64,000 bases of DNA from Gordonia soli NBRC 108243 (GTDB taxonomy: Bacteria > Actinomycetota > Actinomycetes > Mycobacteriales > Mycobacteriaceae): NCBI RefSeq assembly GCF_000334455.1, contig NZ_BANX01000005.1:248001-312000 (forward strand), written 5' to 3'. The stretch's first letter is position 1. The number at the start of each line of letters is the position of its first letter. Under the pieces are notes generated by a model, which was given only the letters and a program-made list of their open reading frames with translations, was not told where the DNA came from and ran no database searches. Shown here one piece after another: positions 48,114 to 56,698 of the stretch. A program made the position numbers and the translations under genes.

Positions 48114-49421
48114 ATGGACGACGCTGCTCCGCTTCCCACGCCCGGCGCCGGGCGAATCCGCCAGAACGACATCTACACCGCCGGTATTCACGGTCGAACG
48201 CCGCGTGTGCCAACCGATTTCGCCGAGTTGGAGCGGCGTGCGCACGATGCGATGTCCGATCGGGCTTGGGCGTACATCGCCGGTGGGGCCGGTGAGGGCA
48301 CGACGATGACATCCAACCGTGCGGCGCTCGACAGATGGGCGATCGTGCCGCGTGTCCTGCGCGACGTGTCGGTGCGGTCGCTGGGGATCGAGTTGTTCGG
48401 GCGGCGCCTCCCGGCGCCGGTCCTCATCTCCCCGGTGGGTGCGGGCGGTCTGGTCCGACGACGCGCCGACGTCGAGATCGGCCGCGCAGCAGCCGAACTC
48501 GGCGTGCCCTACATCTTCTCCAACCAGGGGAGTGCGCCGATGGAAGACGTCGCCGCCGAGATGGACCGGGTTCGAACCGGCGCGCCACGCTGGTTCCAGC
48601 TCTACTGGTCCACCGACGACGACCTGGTCGACAGTTTTCTCGGACGAGCGTCCGCGGTCGGGGCCGACGCGGTGGTGGTCACCCTGGACACCACGATGCT
48701 CGGTTGGCGGCCGCAGGATCTCAACATCGGCTCGCTGCCGTTCGCGCGGGGCGAGGGCATCGACCAGTACACATCCGACCCCCGGTTCCGGGAGATCGTC
48801 GCCGAGCGGCTGCGATCCGCGGTCGGAGGGGATCGGCCGGAGGTCTCACTCGGGGCGATCCGGACGCTCGGCTCCATCGCGCGCAACGCGCCGGGGCGGT
48901 TCCTGCGCAACCTGACCGCACCCGAGCCGCGGGCATCCGTGCAGACCTTCCTCGACATCTATTCGCGTCCGTCGCTGAACTGGGACGACCTCGCCGGCCT
49001 GCGCGACCGCACGTCACTGCCCATCGTCCTCAAGGGAGTCCTGCACCCCGACGACGCACGGCGAGCCGTCGATGCCGGCGTCGACGGCATCGTCGTGTCC
49101 AACCACGGCGGGCGCCAGGTCGACGGGGCGATCGGTTCGATCGACGCGCTGGCCGAGATCGCACCTGCGGTCGACGGTCGGGCAAAGGTTCTCGTCGACT
49201 CCGGTATCCGGACCGGTGCCGACGTGCTGAAGGCGCTGGCACTCGGTGCTGACGCCGCCTGCATCGGGCGTCCGCACATGTACGGGCTGGCGCTGGCAGG
49301 GGCCGACGGTGCCCGAGACGTGGTCGCCAACATCATCGCCGAACTCGACCTGACGCTGGGGTTGTCGGGGTACACCGCCGTCGCCGACCTGGACACGGAC
49401 GTACTGCGCAAGATCGGGTGA
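48114..49421 (+). CDS. FMN-dependent alpha-hydroxy acid oxidase (lactate 2-monooxygenase type)
   Basis: The 435-residue protein is an FMN alpha-hydroxy acid dehydrogenase. It has SPVGAGGLVRRRADVEIGRAA, RWFQLYWSTDDDLVDSFLGRA (close to mycobacterial lactate 2-monooxygenase), the lysine of IVLKGVLHPDDA and the catalytic histidine in SNHGGRQVDGA, followed by DSGIRTGADVLKALALGA. It oxidises a 2-hydroxy acid such as lactate. TAAGAT at 48101-48106 stands 7 bases before the ATG at 48114, so a leaderless transcript from this ATG is likely. The in-frame ATG at 48105 overlaps that -10 box and has no ribosome site. Confidence 0.87.
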   Translation: MDDAAPLPTPGAGRIRQNDIYTAGIHGRTPRVPTDFAELERRAHDAMSDRAWAYIAGGAGEGTTMTSNRAALDRWAIVPRVLRDVSVRSLGIELFGRRLPAPVLISPVGAGGLVRRRADVEIGRAAAELGVPYIFSNQGSAPMEDVAAEMDRVRTGAPRWFQLYWSTDDDLVDSFLGRASAVGADAVVVTLDTTMLGWRPQDLNIGSLPFARGEGIDQYTSDPRFREIVAERLRSAVGGDRPEVSLGAIRTLGSIARNAPGRFLRNLTAPEPRASVQTFLDIYSRPSLNWDDLAGLRDRTSLPIVLKGVLHPDDARRAVDAGVDGIVVSNHGGRQVDGAIGSIDALAEIAPAVDGRAKVLVDSGIRTGADVLKALALGADAACIGRPHMYGLALAGADGARDVVANIIAELDLTLGLSGYTAVADLDTDVLRKIG

Positions 49422-49425
49422 GTGC

Positions 49426-49593
49426 GTCGATCGTGCGCTCTGATGCGTTGATCGTGCGCTGTGATCCGTCGACTGTGCGCCGAGAGTCGTTCGCCGCCCG
49501 CGCACCGACACTGTGCGGGCGGCGGCTGGTTCCCGGAGGCGCACGGTCGATGATCTGGAGCGCACGGTCGACGGTTTGGCGCGCACGGTCGAA
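49426..49593. repeat. 21-bp-pitch mirrored repeat array, locus 3 (3 + 3 units)
   Basis: GTGCGC occurs at 49433, 49454 and 49475, and GCAC at 49541, 49562 and 49583, again with exact 21-bp steps. The loop between the halves contains a separate GC-rich hairpin (GCCGCCCG.../...CGGGCGGC). It fills the gap between convergent genes, ending 8 bases before the DUF2236 stop. Confidence 0.9.
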
Positions 49594-49601
49594 GAGGGAA
49601 C

Positions 49602-50576
49602 TCAGACCAGGGGACGCCCGGTCCGCATGCGCCACCGGACGTCGGTCAGGAGCACGTTGTACGGGAACTCCGCCAACGGTTTCGGCAGGTATCGCGCCAC
49701 GAAGCGGGCGATCCGGTTGTGCGCCGTGAACAGCAGTCGTTGCCAGGGGCGGAACGTGTAGTCCATCTTGTCGCGGAACTCCGGTGGCAGGAACCCGATG
49801 GTCAGGATCTCGAACCACCATCCGAAGAGTCGGGTGAACAACGGCCCCATGAACTCGGCGCGGCCGATGCTCTTGAGGTGGTCGCGGATGACGGGATCGA
49901 TCTCGAGTGATGCGACGGTCTCCTGCCAGTACTCCTCGAAGTCCGCTCTGGTCGCCGGCCACATCTCGAGCGGCATCTGCAGGGTGGTGCCCATCAGCGC
50001 GCCCTGGCGATAAAGATCTTCGGTGATGGCGGACTCGTCACCGTAGGTCCGGGCGATGTCCTCGAGCCCCTTGTACATGCAGGCCGCGACCCAGAGCTGC
50101 AGCTTGGGGTCGAAGGCGTTGTACTCGACCGGGCTGGACTCGGTGCTGCGCACCTGAGCGTGTGCCCGACCCACAGCTCGGCGGTACGCCTTGCGATCCT
50201 CCGGCGAGCCCATCGTCGCGACCGCGATGTAGGTCAGCGTGGTGCGGGTCCGCTTGATCGGGTGCTTGAAGAGGTTGCCGGAGTCGACCCGACTCTCGTA
50301 GACCCCGTACCCGACCGCAGGCAGAGCGAGCTGCATGACGACATTGGCCGACCCGGCGGTCAGCCCGATGCCGTGGATGTCGCCCGTCCAGCGCAGCGCA
50401 TCGAGTTCGGCGCGGCTGGTCCGCGCGGCGCGCGGAAGGTACTCGGTGTCGGGCTGCGGCGCGTCGTACACGGCCGCGTCGGCGGCGGTGAGCGCGACGC
50501 CGCGGGCGCCTTCATCTGCGTCGACCGCGGTGTCGGCGTCTGCACTGATCGGTTCGGTGGTCACCATCGACTCCAT
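49602..50576 (-). CDS. oxygenase MpaB family (DUF2236) protein
   Basis: The 324-residue protein has the DUF2236 pattern: GRAHAQVRSTESSPVEYNAFDPKLQLWVAACMYKG near residue 135, with the histidine that binds heme in characterised relatives, and the late RPWQRLLFTAHNRIARFV segment. Relatives include fungal MpaB and the rubber oxygenase Lcp. Most actinobacterial members are uncharacterised. The ATG at 50576 or the one at 50567 can be the start. It diverges from a TetR gene across 64 bases. Confidence 0.8.
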   Translation of the reverse strand: MESMVTTEPISADADTAVDADEGARGVALTAADAAVYDAPQPDTEYLPRAARTSRAELDALRWTGDIHGIGLTAGSANVVMQLALPAVGYGVYESRVDSGNLFKHPIKRTRTTLTYIAVATMGSPEDRKAYRRAVGRAHAQVRSTESSPVEYNAFDPKLQLWVAACMYKGLEDIARTYGDESAITEDLYRQGALMGTTLQMPLEMWPATRADFEEYWQETVASLEIDPVIRDHLKSIGRAEFMGPLFTRLFGWWFEILTIGFLPPEFRDKMDYTFRPWQRLLFTAHNRIARFVARYLPKPLAEFPYNVLLTDVRWRMRTGRPLV

Positions 50577-50622
50577 CTGACAACGGCTGTTTCCCCTTTC
50601 ATTCAACGTCGCCGACGGGTGG

Positions 50623-50648
50623 GGTGTCAAGATTGGAGTCGTGACACC
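50623..50648 (+). promoter_or_regulatory. candidate TetR operator at the start of the first TetR gene
   Basis: GGTGTCA (50623-50629) and TGACACC (50642-50648) are perfect 7-bp arms with a 12-base centre. They straddle the GTG start at 50641 and lie between the divergent DUF2236 and TetR genes, which suits autorepression and control of the oxygenase. Confidence 0.4.
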
Positions 50649-51357
50649 TCCGTCCGAATCGCCGCGCGCCACGTCGAGCGCGCTCAGCGCCGCCGCGCGC
50701 AGCGGGGTGGAGACGCTGCGTTCGTATGGCGGCGAGGAGGGCGACGCGCGGATCGCGCGCCGTCGGGCAGCGCTCATCGACGCGGCCCTCGCCCTGCTGG
50801 GCGCCGACGACGGGGGAGCGATCTCGGTCCGCGGGGTCTGCCGGCAGGCCGGTCTCACCGCGCGGTACTTCTACGAGAGCTTCGCCTCCGTGGACGATCT
50901 GGTCGCGGACACCTTCGACGAGGTCATCCGCGAGATCTCCGATGCAGGCCTCGCGGCCTTCGACCATGGCGCGGACGTCGAGCAGAAGGTCGCGCTGGCG
51001 GTCGGTGCGATCGTCGACGTGATCGACGCCGATCGGCGCAAGGGGCGGCTCCTCTTCTCCCAGTCGCTACTCAGCCCGACCGTCGCGGCCAAGCGGATGG
51101 AGTCGACCGAACTCTTCGCATCGTTGACGCTGCAGACCGCATCGGGCGTGCTCGATGTGGAGACCGGACCCGACGCTCTGGCCGCCGCGCATTTCCAGGT
51201 CGGAGGTCTGGGTAGGGTGCTCGCGGCCTGGCTCGACGGCCACCTCGACCTCGACCGCGACTCGGTCGTGTCGGTCAGTGTGGGCCTGATGGTCTCGCTC
51301 GGCGAGGGTCTGAGCCGCGCGCATGCCTCACGCGCCGACGAGTCCGAGGGGCGCTGA
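50641..51357 (+). CDS. TetR-family regulator
   Basis: The 238-residue protein has a TetR helix-turn-helix at about residues 40-85 (GAISVRGVCRQAGLTARYFYESFASVDDL), with the common ARYFYESF turn, and a variable ligand domain. It is divergent from the DUF2236 gene, which is its likely target along with itself. The second TetR gene follows 4 bases later. The start is a GTG. Confidence 0.85.
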   Translation: MTPPSESPRATSSALSAAARSGVETLRSYGGEEGDARIARRRAALIDAALALLGADDGGAISVRGVCRQAGLTARYFYESFASVDDLVADTFDEVIREISDAGLAAFDHGADVEQKVALAVGAIVDVIDADRRKGRLLFSQSLLSPTVAAKRMESTELFASLTLQTASGVLDVETGPDALAAAHFQVGGLGRVLAAWLDGHLDLDRDSVVSVSVGLMVSLGEGLSRAHASRADESEGR

Positions 51358-51361
51358 GGCT

Positions 51362-52015
51362 ATGTTGGAAGCCATGAGCGGCGGGGCTGGAGAGGCAGAG
51401 ATCCGTTCGCGAGCGCTCGGCAGCTGGCGCGACTACGGCGAGCCCGAGTTGCCCGTGCCGTTGGCGGCTGCCCTGGCGGCCTTCGCCGAACACGGCTATC
51501 ACGGCACATCGGTGCGGGAGATCGCCGCGCGGGCCAACCTGTCGGTGCCGGGGCTCTATCACCATTACCCGTCCAAGCAGTCGCTGCTGCAGGGTTTGCT
51601 CGAGCGCACGATGACCGACCTCCTGCACCGCTCCGAACTCGCGGTCCGGGAGGCCGGGGATCAGCCGGTCGATCAATTCGACGCGGTCGTCGAGTCGCTG
51701 CTGCGTTTCCACATGTACCGCCGCGAGCAGGCGTTCGTCGGGTCGACCGAGATCCGCAGTCTCGACGACGGCTATCGCGACACCTACATCGGACACCGTG
51801 ATCGGCAGCAGCGGATGGTCGACGAGATCGTCTTCGCCGGCGTCGCTGCGGGTGACTTCACGACGCAGTACCCCAAGGACGCCAGCCGCGCAGTGGCGAC
51901 GATGTGTGTCGGTGTGTCGACCTGGTTCAAGCTCGACGGCGAACTCGCGGCGGACGAGCTGATCGCGCGGAACCGTCAGATCGCGCGTGACGCGATCGGG
52001 TACACCGCGCCCTGA
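51362..52015 (+). CDS. TetR-family regulator (KstR2/FadR-like position upstream of an acyl-CoA dehydrogenase operon)
   Basis: The 217-residue protein has the TetR motif HGTSVREIAARANLSVPGLYHHYPSKQSLL near residue 45 and a C-terminal TetR_C domain (FHMYRREQAFVGSTEIRSL). It is the gene directly before the acyl-CoA dehydrogenase operon. A 26-bp palindrome lies between the two, so this protein is the natural repressor of that operon, responding perhaps to an acyl-CoA. ATG 51362 and ATG 51374 are both possible starts. Confidence 0.83.
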   Translation: MLEAMSGGAGEAEIRSRALGSWRDYGEPELPVPLAAALAAFAEHGYHGTSVREIAARANLSVPGLYHHYPSKQSLLQGLLERTMTDLLHRSELAVREAGDQPVDQFDAVVESLLRFHMYRREQAFVGSTEIRSLDDGYRDTYIGHRDRQQRMVDEIVFAGVAAGDFTTQYPKDASRAVATMCVGVSTWFKLDGELAADELIARNRQIARDAIGYTAP

Positions 52016-52079
52016 ACGCCCGGTCGACACACATCCGCGCTGACTTGACCCCGTGCCCCCTGGTCTGACACTCTGCGTT

Positions 52080-52105
52080 ATGCCGAACGATCGCTCGGTC
52101 GGCAT
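52080..52105 (+). promoter_or_regulatory. TetR-type operator of the acyl-CoA dehydrogenase operon
   Basis: ATGCCGAACGATC (52080-52092) and the reverse complement of 52093-52105 match at 11 of 13 positions. Palindromes of the form CCGA-CGA-TCGnTCGG are common TetR operators in actinobacteria. It ends 45 bases before the GTG at 52151. Confidence 0.6.
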
Positions 52106-52150
52106 CGTTGATCACGGTCACCCGTGGACCTGATCCAGAGGAGGGAATCA

Positions 52151-53377
52151 GTGCCGATCGATCTGAGCTACGGCCCCGAGGTCGAGGATCTCGTTGCGCG
52201 GACCCGTGAGTTCGTGCGCACCGAGGTGTTGCCCGTCGAGGACCGATTCGGCGGCGACATCACCGCGGCGGGAGGCGACGACCTCCGGCGAGAACTCAAC
52301 GCAAAGGCCAAGGCCGCGGGGGTGTTCGCGCCGCACGCGCCCGTCGAGTTCGGCGGACACGGGCTCGACATGTCCGATCGCGCACCGGTGTTCGAGGCCG
52401 CCGGATACTCGACCTTCGGCCCCGTCGCACTCCACATCGGCGCCCCCGACGAGGGCAACGTGCACATGCTGGCGCACATTGCGAGCGACGAGCAGAAGCA
52501 GAAGTATCTCGCTCCGCTGGCGACCGGTGAAGTCCGGTCGGCATTTGCGATGACCGAGCCGTCGCCCGGTGCGGGCTCGGACCCGTCGGCACTGCGCACG
52601 GCCGCCACCAAGGTCGACGGTGGCTGGAAGATCAACGGCGAGAAGCGGTTCATCACCGGAGCCGACGGCGCCGGCTTCTACATCATCATGGCGCGCACCG
52701 CGGGTGAGCCCGGCGATCGCGGCGGCGCGACGATGTTCCTGGCGCCGGCCGACACCGCAGGCATCTCGGTCGACCGCCACATCGTCACCACCGACCGTTC
52801 GATGATCGGCGGACACTGCGAGGTCAGCTTCACCGACGTGTTCGTCCCGGACGAGGACATCCTCGGCGAGGTCGACGAGGGCTACCGCTATGCGCAGGTC
52901 CGCCTGGGCCCCGCTCGGATGACCCACGTGATGCGGTGGCTGGGCGCGGCGACCCGTGCACACGACGTCGCCGTCGACTATGTCTCGCAGCGAGAGGGAT
53001 TCGGCGGTCGCCTCGGTGATCTCGGGATGATCCAGCAGATGGTCGCCGACAACGTGATCGACCTGTCGGCGACGCGTGCGCTCCTGGTCCGGGCCTGCTA
53101 CGAGCTCGATCACGGTAACCACGCGAGCACAGAGACGTCGGTTGCCAAGACGTATGCCGCAGAGGCGTATTCGCGCATCGTCGATCGCAGCATCCAGATG
53201 TGTGGTGGTCTCGGCGTGTCCGACGACCTGCCGTTGGCGCGGCTGCAGCGTGAGCTCCGTCCGTTCCGCATCTACGACGGCCCGTCCGAGGTCCATCGCT
53301 GGGCGATCGCCCGTCGCGAGATCGGACGAGCCACCAAGGCACGTCGTGCCCAGGGCGGCGATGGGAACGCTCGATGA
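52151..53377 (+). CDS. acyl-CoA dehydrogenase
   Basis: The 408-residue flavoenzyme has FAMTEPSPGAGSDPSALRTAA near residue 135, the FAD-binding signature GEKRFITGADGAGFYIIM near 170, and at the end QMCGGLGVSDDLPLARLQRELRPFRIYDGPSEVHRWAIARRE, the second family signature. The usual glutamate base position cannot be fixed by eye. It oxidises an acyl-CoA to the enoyl-CoA. AGAGGAGGG sits 5 bases before the GTG start, nine codons inside the longest frame. First gene of a tightly coupled three-gene operon (4-base overlaps). Confidence 0.9.
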   Translation: MPIDLSYGPEVEDLVARTREFVRTEVLPVEDRFGGDITAAGGDDLRRELNAKAKAAGVFAPHAPVEFGGHGLDMSDRAPVFEAAGYSTFGPVALHIGAPDEGNVHMLAHIASDEQKQKYLAPLATGEVRSAFAMTEPSPGAGSDPSALRTAATKVDGGWKINGEKRFITGADGAGFYIIMARTAGEPGDRGGATMFLAPADTAGISVDRHIVTTDRSMIGGHCEVSFTDVFVPDEDILGEVDEGYRYAQVRLGPARMTHVMRWLGAATRAHDVAVDYVSQREGFGGRLGDLGMIQQMVADNVIDLSATRALLVRACYELDHGNHASTETSVAKTYAAEAYSRIVDRSIQMCGGLGVSDDLPLARLQRELRPFRIYDGPSEVHRWAIARREIGRATKARRAQGGDGNAR

Positions 53378-54405
53378 GCCGGACTGGCGGGCATCCGGCG
53401 ATGGATGCCGGGCTGCTGCGCGGGTTCCTGGTCGACCGAGGTGTTGACGTCGCAGGCGATCTCACGGTCGAGCTGATCAGCGGCGGCAAGTCGAATCTGA
53501 CCTTCACGGTGACCGACGGCGTGCATCACTGGGTGGTTCGACGGCCACCGACGAGCGGACTGACACCGTCGGCGCACGACATGAACCGGGAATGGGCCGT
53601 CACGAGTGCCCTGCAGGACACCGACGTCCCCGTCGCGCCGACCATCGCGATCGACTCCGAGGGCGAGCTTCTGGGTGCTCCGTTCACCGTCGTCGGATTC
53701 GTCGACGGTCAGGTCATCCGTGATCGTGGCGATCTGGAGTCGTTGTCGGACAATGATGTCCAGCGCAACTTCGACGCTCTGGTCGACACGCTCGCGAAAC
53801 TGCACGCGGTGGACCATGAGGCCGTCGGGTTGGGCGAGTTCGGTCGTCCGGAAGGGTTCGCGGCACGCCAGGTCAAGCTGTGGGCGCGACAGTGGGGTCA
53901 CGTGAAGACGCGGGAACTCGACGACGTCGACCGGCTCGTCGCCGCACTCTCCGAACGCATCCCGACCTCCGCCCGGGCCACGATCGTGCACGGCGACTAC
54001 CGGGTCGACAACACCATCGTCGATTCCGACGACCCCGCGATCGTCCGCGCGGTGGTCGACTGGGAGCTGTCGACCCTGGGTGACCCCATCACCGACGTCG
54101 CCCTGATGTGCACGTATCGCCAACCGTTCTTCGACACGGTGCTGGGCTTCTCTGGGGCATGGACGAGCGAGCGATACCCGGCACCCGACGAGATCGCACA
54201 GCGCTACGCCGCCGCGACCGGAAGTGATCTGGGCGACTGGGACTTCTACCTCGGGCTGGCGAACCTCAAGCTCGGCGTGATCGGCGAGGGCATCACGCAC
54301 CGCGCACTGTCCGGGTCGTCGGCGGGTGCCGGCGCCGAGAAGGCAGCTGAGGCGACCGCCGAGTTCATCGCGGCCGGACTGCGGCACGTGAACGGGGGCA
54401 AGTGA
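53374..54405 (+). CDS. phosphotransferase-family (APH-fold) protein of the acyl-CoA dehydrogenase operon
   Basis: The 343-residue kinase-fold protein has the catalytic loop IVHGDYRVDNTIV near residue 205 and the metal-binding VVDWELSTLGDP near 228. The N-lobe is SGGKSNLTF with VVRRPP. Such proteins are regularly found next to acyl-CoA dehydrogenases in actinobacteria and in the fused ACAD10/11 proteins of animals, where the kinase phosphorylates 4-hydroxyacyl-CoA before dehydration. The same role is plausible here. Start and stop overlap both neighbours (ATGA and TGATG). Confidence 0.85.
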   Translation: MSRTGGHPAMDAGLLRGFLVDRGVDVAGDLTVELISGGKSNLTFTVTDGVHHWVVRRPPTSGLTPSAHDMNREWAVTSALQDTDVPVAPTIAIDSEGELLGAPFTVVGFVDGQVIRDRGDLESLSDNDVQRNFDALVDTLAKLHAVDHEAVGLGEFGRPEGFAARQVKLWARQWGHVKTRELDDVDRLVAALSERIPTSARATIVHGDYRVDNTIVDSDDPAIVRAVVDWELSTLGDPITDVALMCTYRQPFFDTVLGFSGAWTSERYPAPDEIAQRYAAATGSDLGDWDFYLGLANLKLGVIGEGITHRALSGSSAGAGAEKAAEATAEFIAAGLRHVNGGK

Positions 54406-55139
54406 TGTCCGATCGGCGAGTGGCCTTGGTGACCGGTGCGTCCCGCGGCATCGGAGCCGCCATCGCAGAGCGGTTCGCCCGCACCGGGTGGGACCTCACC
54501 ATCAGCGCGCGAGGTCGGGAGGCGCTGGACGACCGCGCCGAGCAACTCCGTGCGCACGGTGGTCGGGTCGAGGTGGTGACCGCCGACATGAGCGACGACG
54601 ACGCGATCGGCTCCCTGGCACAGGCGCATGTGGCGGCATTCGGTCGATGCGACGCGTTGATCATCAATGCCGGTATGGGACAACGGGGTCGGATCGAGGA
54701 CTTTCCGGCGCGGCGCTTCGACAAGCTCTATGCTGTCAACGTCCGGGCCCCGTTCCTGCTGTTGCAGCAATTGTTGCCGACGTTGCGGGCGACGGCCCGG
54801 GAGCACTCCGCGGCCAAGGTCGTCGCGCTGGCATCGAGTACCGGCGTATACCCCGAGCCGGGATACACCGCGTACGGCGCCACCAAGGCGGCGCTGATCA
54901 ACCTGTGCGAGACGTTCAATCTCGAGGAGTCCGAGAACGGCATCAGTGCAACGACTCTCGCGCCCGGCTACGTCGACACCGACATGACCGAATGGACCAA
55001 GGACGCCATCCCGGCCGAGGAGATGATCTCCGCGAACGACATCGCGGTGCTGGTCTCGTCGATCACCGACCTGTCGAGGTTCGCGGTGGTGCCGAACATC
55101 GTGGTGACCCGACCGGGGACCTACCTGCATCGGGCCTGA
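54405..55139 (+). CDS. short-chain dehydrogenase/reductase
   Basis: The 244-residue classical SDR has the cofactor motif TGASRGIG near residue 10, NAG near 85, serine in LASSTG near 140 and the YGATK catalytic Tyr/Lys near 153. The residue after the second strand (SARGRE) suggests NADP. It likely oxidises or reduces a hydroxyacyl intermediate in the same pathway as the acyl-CoA dehydrogenase and kinase. It is the last gene of the operon. Confidence 0.87.
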   Translation: MSDRRVALVTGASRGIGAAIAERFARTGWDLTISARGREALDDRAEQLRAHGGRVEVVTADMSDDDAIGSLAQAHVAAFGRCDALIINAGMGQRGRIEDFPARRFDKLYAVNVRAPFLLLQQLLPTLRATAREHSAAKVVALASSTGVYPEPGYTAYGATKAALINLCETFNLEESENGISATTLAPGYVDTDMTEWTKDAIPAEEMISANDIAVLVSSITDLSRFAVVPNIVVTRPGTYLHRA

Positions 55140-55193
55140 TCCGGCCTGGCCGTGGCGCCGGTCCGACGGCGCGGCCGGCGGGCTCCTCCCTGT

Positions 55194-55264
55194 GCAAAAT
55201 CTGTACGTGGGAGGCCCGTGGGCGGCACTACGTCGTTGGCGGCCTTGAGGCGTACAGATTTTGC
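55194..55264. repeat. AATCTGTAC hairpin element, copy 1
   Basis: GCAAAATCTGTACG (55194-55207) is exactly complementary to CGTACAGATTTTGC (55251-55264), a perfect 14-bp stem with a 43-base loop. A related arm pair occurs at 63063-63125. It lies between convergent genes. Confidence 0.85.
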
Positions 55265-55315
55265 CCGGACGGCCGCCGAAGGGGAGCAGCAGTAGTCGCC
55301 GGAACCAGCCTCGAC

Positions 55316-56005
55316 TCAGCGGAAAGTCGCGACGCCGCCTTCGCGGTCAGAGAGGTGGGCGTGCTCGTTGACCGACACCACGGTCGCACCGCCGCGACCG
55401 ATCAACACCTTGGTCACCGACGCGTTGATCATCGTGCGGGCCAAGACCGGCCACCGTGCCGGTGGGACGTCCCACAGTTGGGAGATCCACTGCGTGATCG
55501 TGCCCGCTGACGAGACCACGACCACGGTCTGACCTGATCCGGCCAGTTCTCGGGCACGTTGGGACGCCGCCACGACGCGATCGCGGAAGCATCCGAAGGC
55601 CTCGCCTCCGGGGTCTGCACTCTCGGCGGTGATCCACGCCGTCAGGCCGGCGTCGAGTTTCTGCTGGTAGGCACGGCCGTCGCGGTATTCGTCGGCGGTC
55701 GCGACACCGACCGACGGAGGCAGCGCGTACTCGTTCCACCCGGCATCGACGATCGGCTCGGGTGCGGTGTCGAACTGGTCGAGGATGGTCGCCAGGGTCT
55801 GCGACTGTCGGGGCAGGTCACCGCTGATGGCCGCGGTCACCTTCTCGACCTGACCCGCGAGCATCGTCCCGGTCAGCGTCGCCTGCATCACACCGAGGCT
55901 CGTCAGACCGCCCGGACCATGCGGTGCGGCCGCTGCATCCGCATCCACGATCCCGTAGGCGCCGGCATCGGCCTGACCGTGTCGGACCAGGTAGATCACT
56001 CCCAT
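55316..56005 (-). CDS. histidine phosphatase family protein
   Basis: The 229-residue protein begins MGVIYLVRHGQADAG, the phosphohistidine motif of the phosphoglycerate mutase/acid phosphatase superfamily. A second histidine of the site would fall in the VVVVSSAGTITQWI segment, where Ser-Ala replaces the usual Ser-His-Gly: the expected second catalytic histidine is not visible. Activity is therefore uncertain. I use the ATG at 56005 because it places LVRHG at the usual distance from the N-terminus. Confidence 0.8.
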   Translation of the reverse strand: MGVIYLVRHGQADAGAYGIVDADAAAAPHGPGGLTSLGVMQATLTGTMLAGQVEKVTAAISGDLPRQSQTLATILDQFDTAPEPIVDAGWNEYALPPSVGVATADEYRDGRAYQQKLDAGLTAWITAESADPGGEAFGCFRDRVVAASQRARELAGSGQTVVVVSSAGTITQWISQLWDVPPARWPVLARTMINASVTKVLIGRGGATVVSVNEHAHLSDREGGVATFR

Positions 56006-56262
56006 GTCGATCAGCCTATGCGGCGCGATGATCGACCCGACACCCGGACGCCGCCGGTCGAGATGTCGCTCTCCTCCGTCGATGGCCTCCCCCGATGCCG
56101 ATCCCACGTGCCTCGCACCGATGAGTTCCCGACACCTGGTCGGTCAGTATCTCGGTGGGGGCTCCCCGGGTCGCCGTCTCCGCACTGATCGCCGACCAAC
56201 CGTCGGTTCCGTCGCACCCCTGAGCGTCGACGAGCCGGCCCGAATGCCGAGGAGGTCGTGAC

Positions 56263-56679
56263 GTGCTGCCGATGATGTTCGTCAACCTCGCCGTCGCCGA
56301 CGTCGACAAGGCCCGCGACTTCTTCACGCGCGCCGGATTCAGCTTCGACGAGATGTTCTGCGATCCCGGCACGCTGTGTATGACGATCAACGAGAAGACC
56401 AAGGTCATGCTGCTGCATCGACGCCGGTTCGCGGGCTACTCGGCTGGGCCGGTCGCCGATCCGGATGACGGCCGGGAGGTGTTGCTGGCCCTCGAGGCCG
56501 GCTCGCGGGCCGAGGTCGACCGACGGGTCGATGCCGCGCTCGAAGCCGGGGCCACCGAGCTGCGCCCGGGCGAGGACCTGGGGTTTCTCTACACCCGTAC
56601 CTTCCGTGACCTCGACGGTCACGGATGGGAGGTCCTCTTCATGGACCCGGGTGCCATTCCGCAAGACGCCGACAGCTGA
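56263..56679 (+). CDS. VOC/glyoxalase-fold protein
   Basis: The 138-residue protein has the vicinal-oxygen-chelate fold: FVNLAVADVDKARDFFTRAGF at the start and YTRTFRDLDGHGWEVLFMDP at the end, with GHGWEV near the usual metal position. Such proteins isomerise, open rings or bind antibiotics; function cannot be assigned. GGAGG is 7 bases before the GTG start. It is convergent with the sigma factor gene, whose stop is 20 bases away. Confidence 0.8.
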   Translation: MLPMMFVNLAVADVDKARDFFTRAGFSFDEMFCDPGTLCMTINEKTKVMLLHRRRFAGYSAGPVADPDDGREVLLALEAGSRAEVDRRVDAALEAGATELRPGEDLGFLYTRTFRDLDGHGWEVLFMDPGAIPQDADS

Positions 56680-56698
56680 GGCCGACGCGCACGACCTC

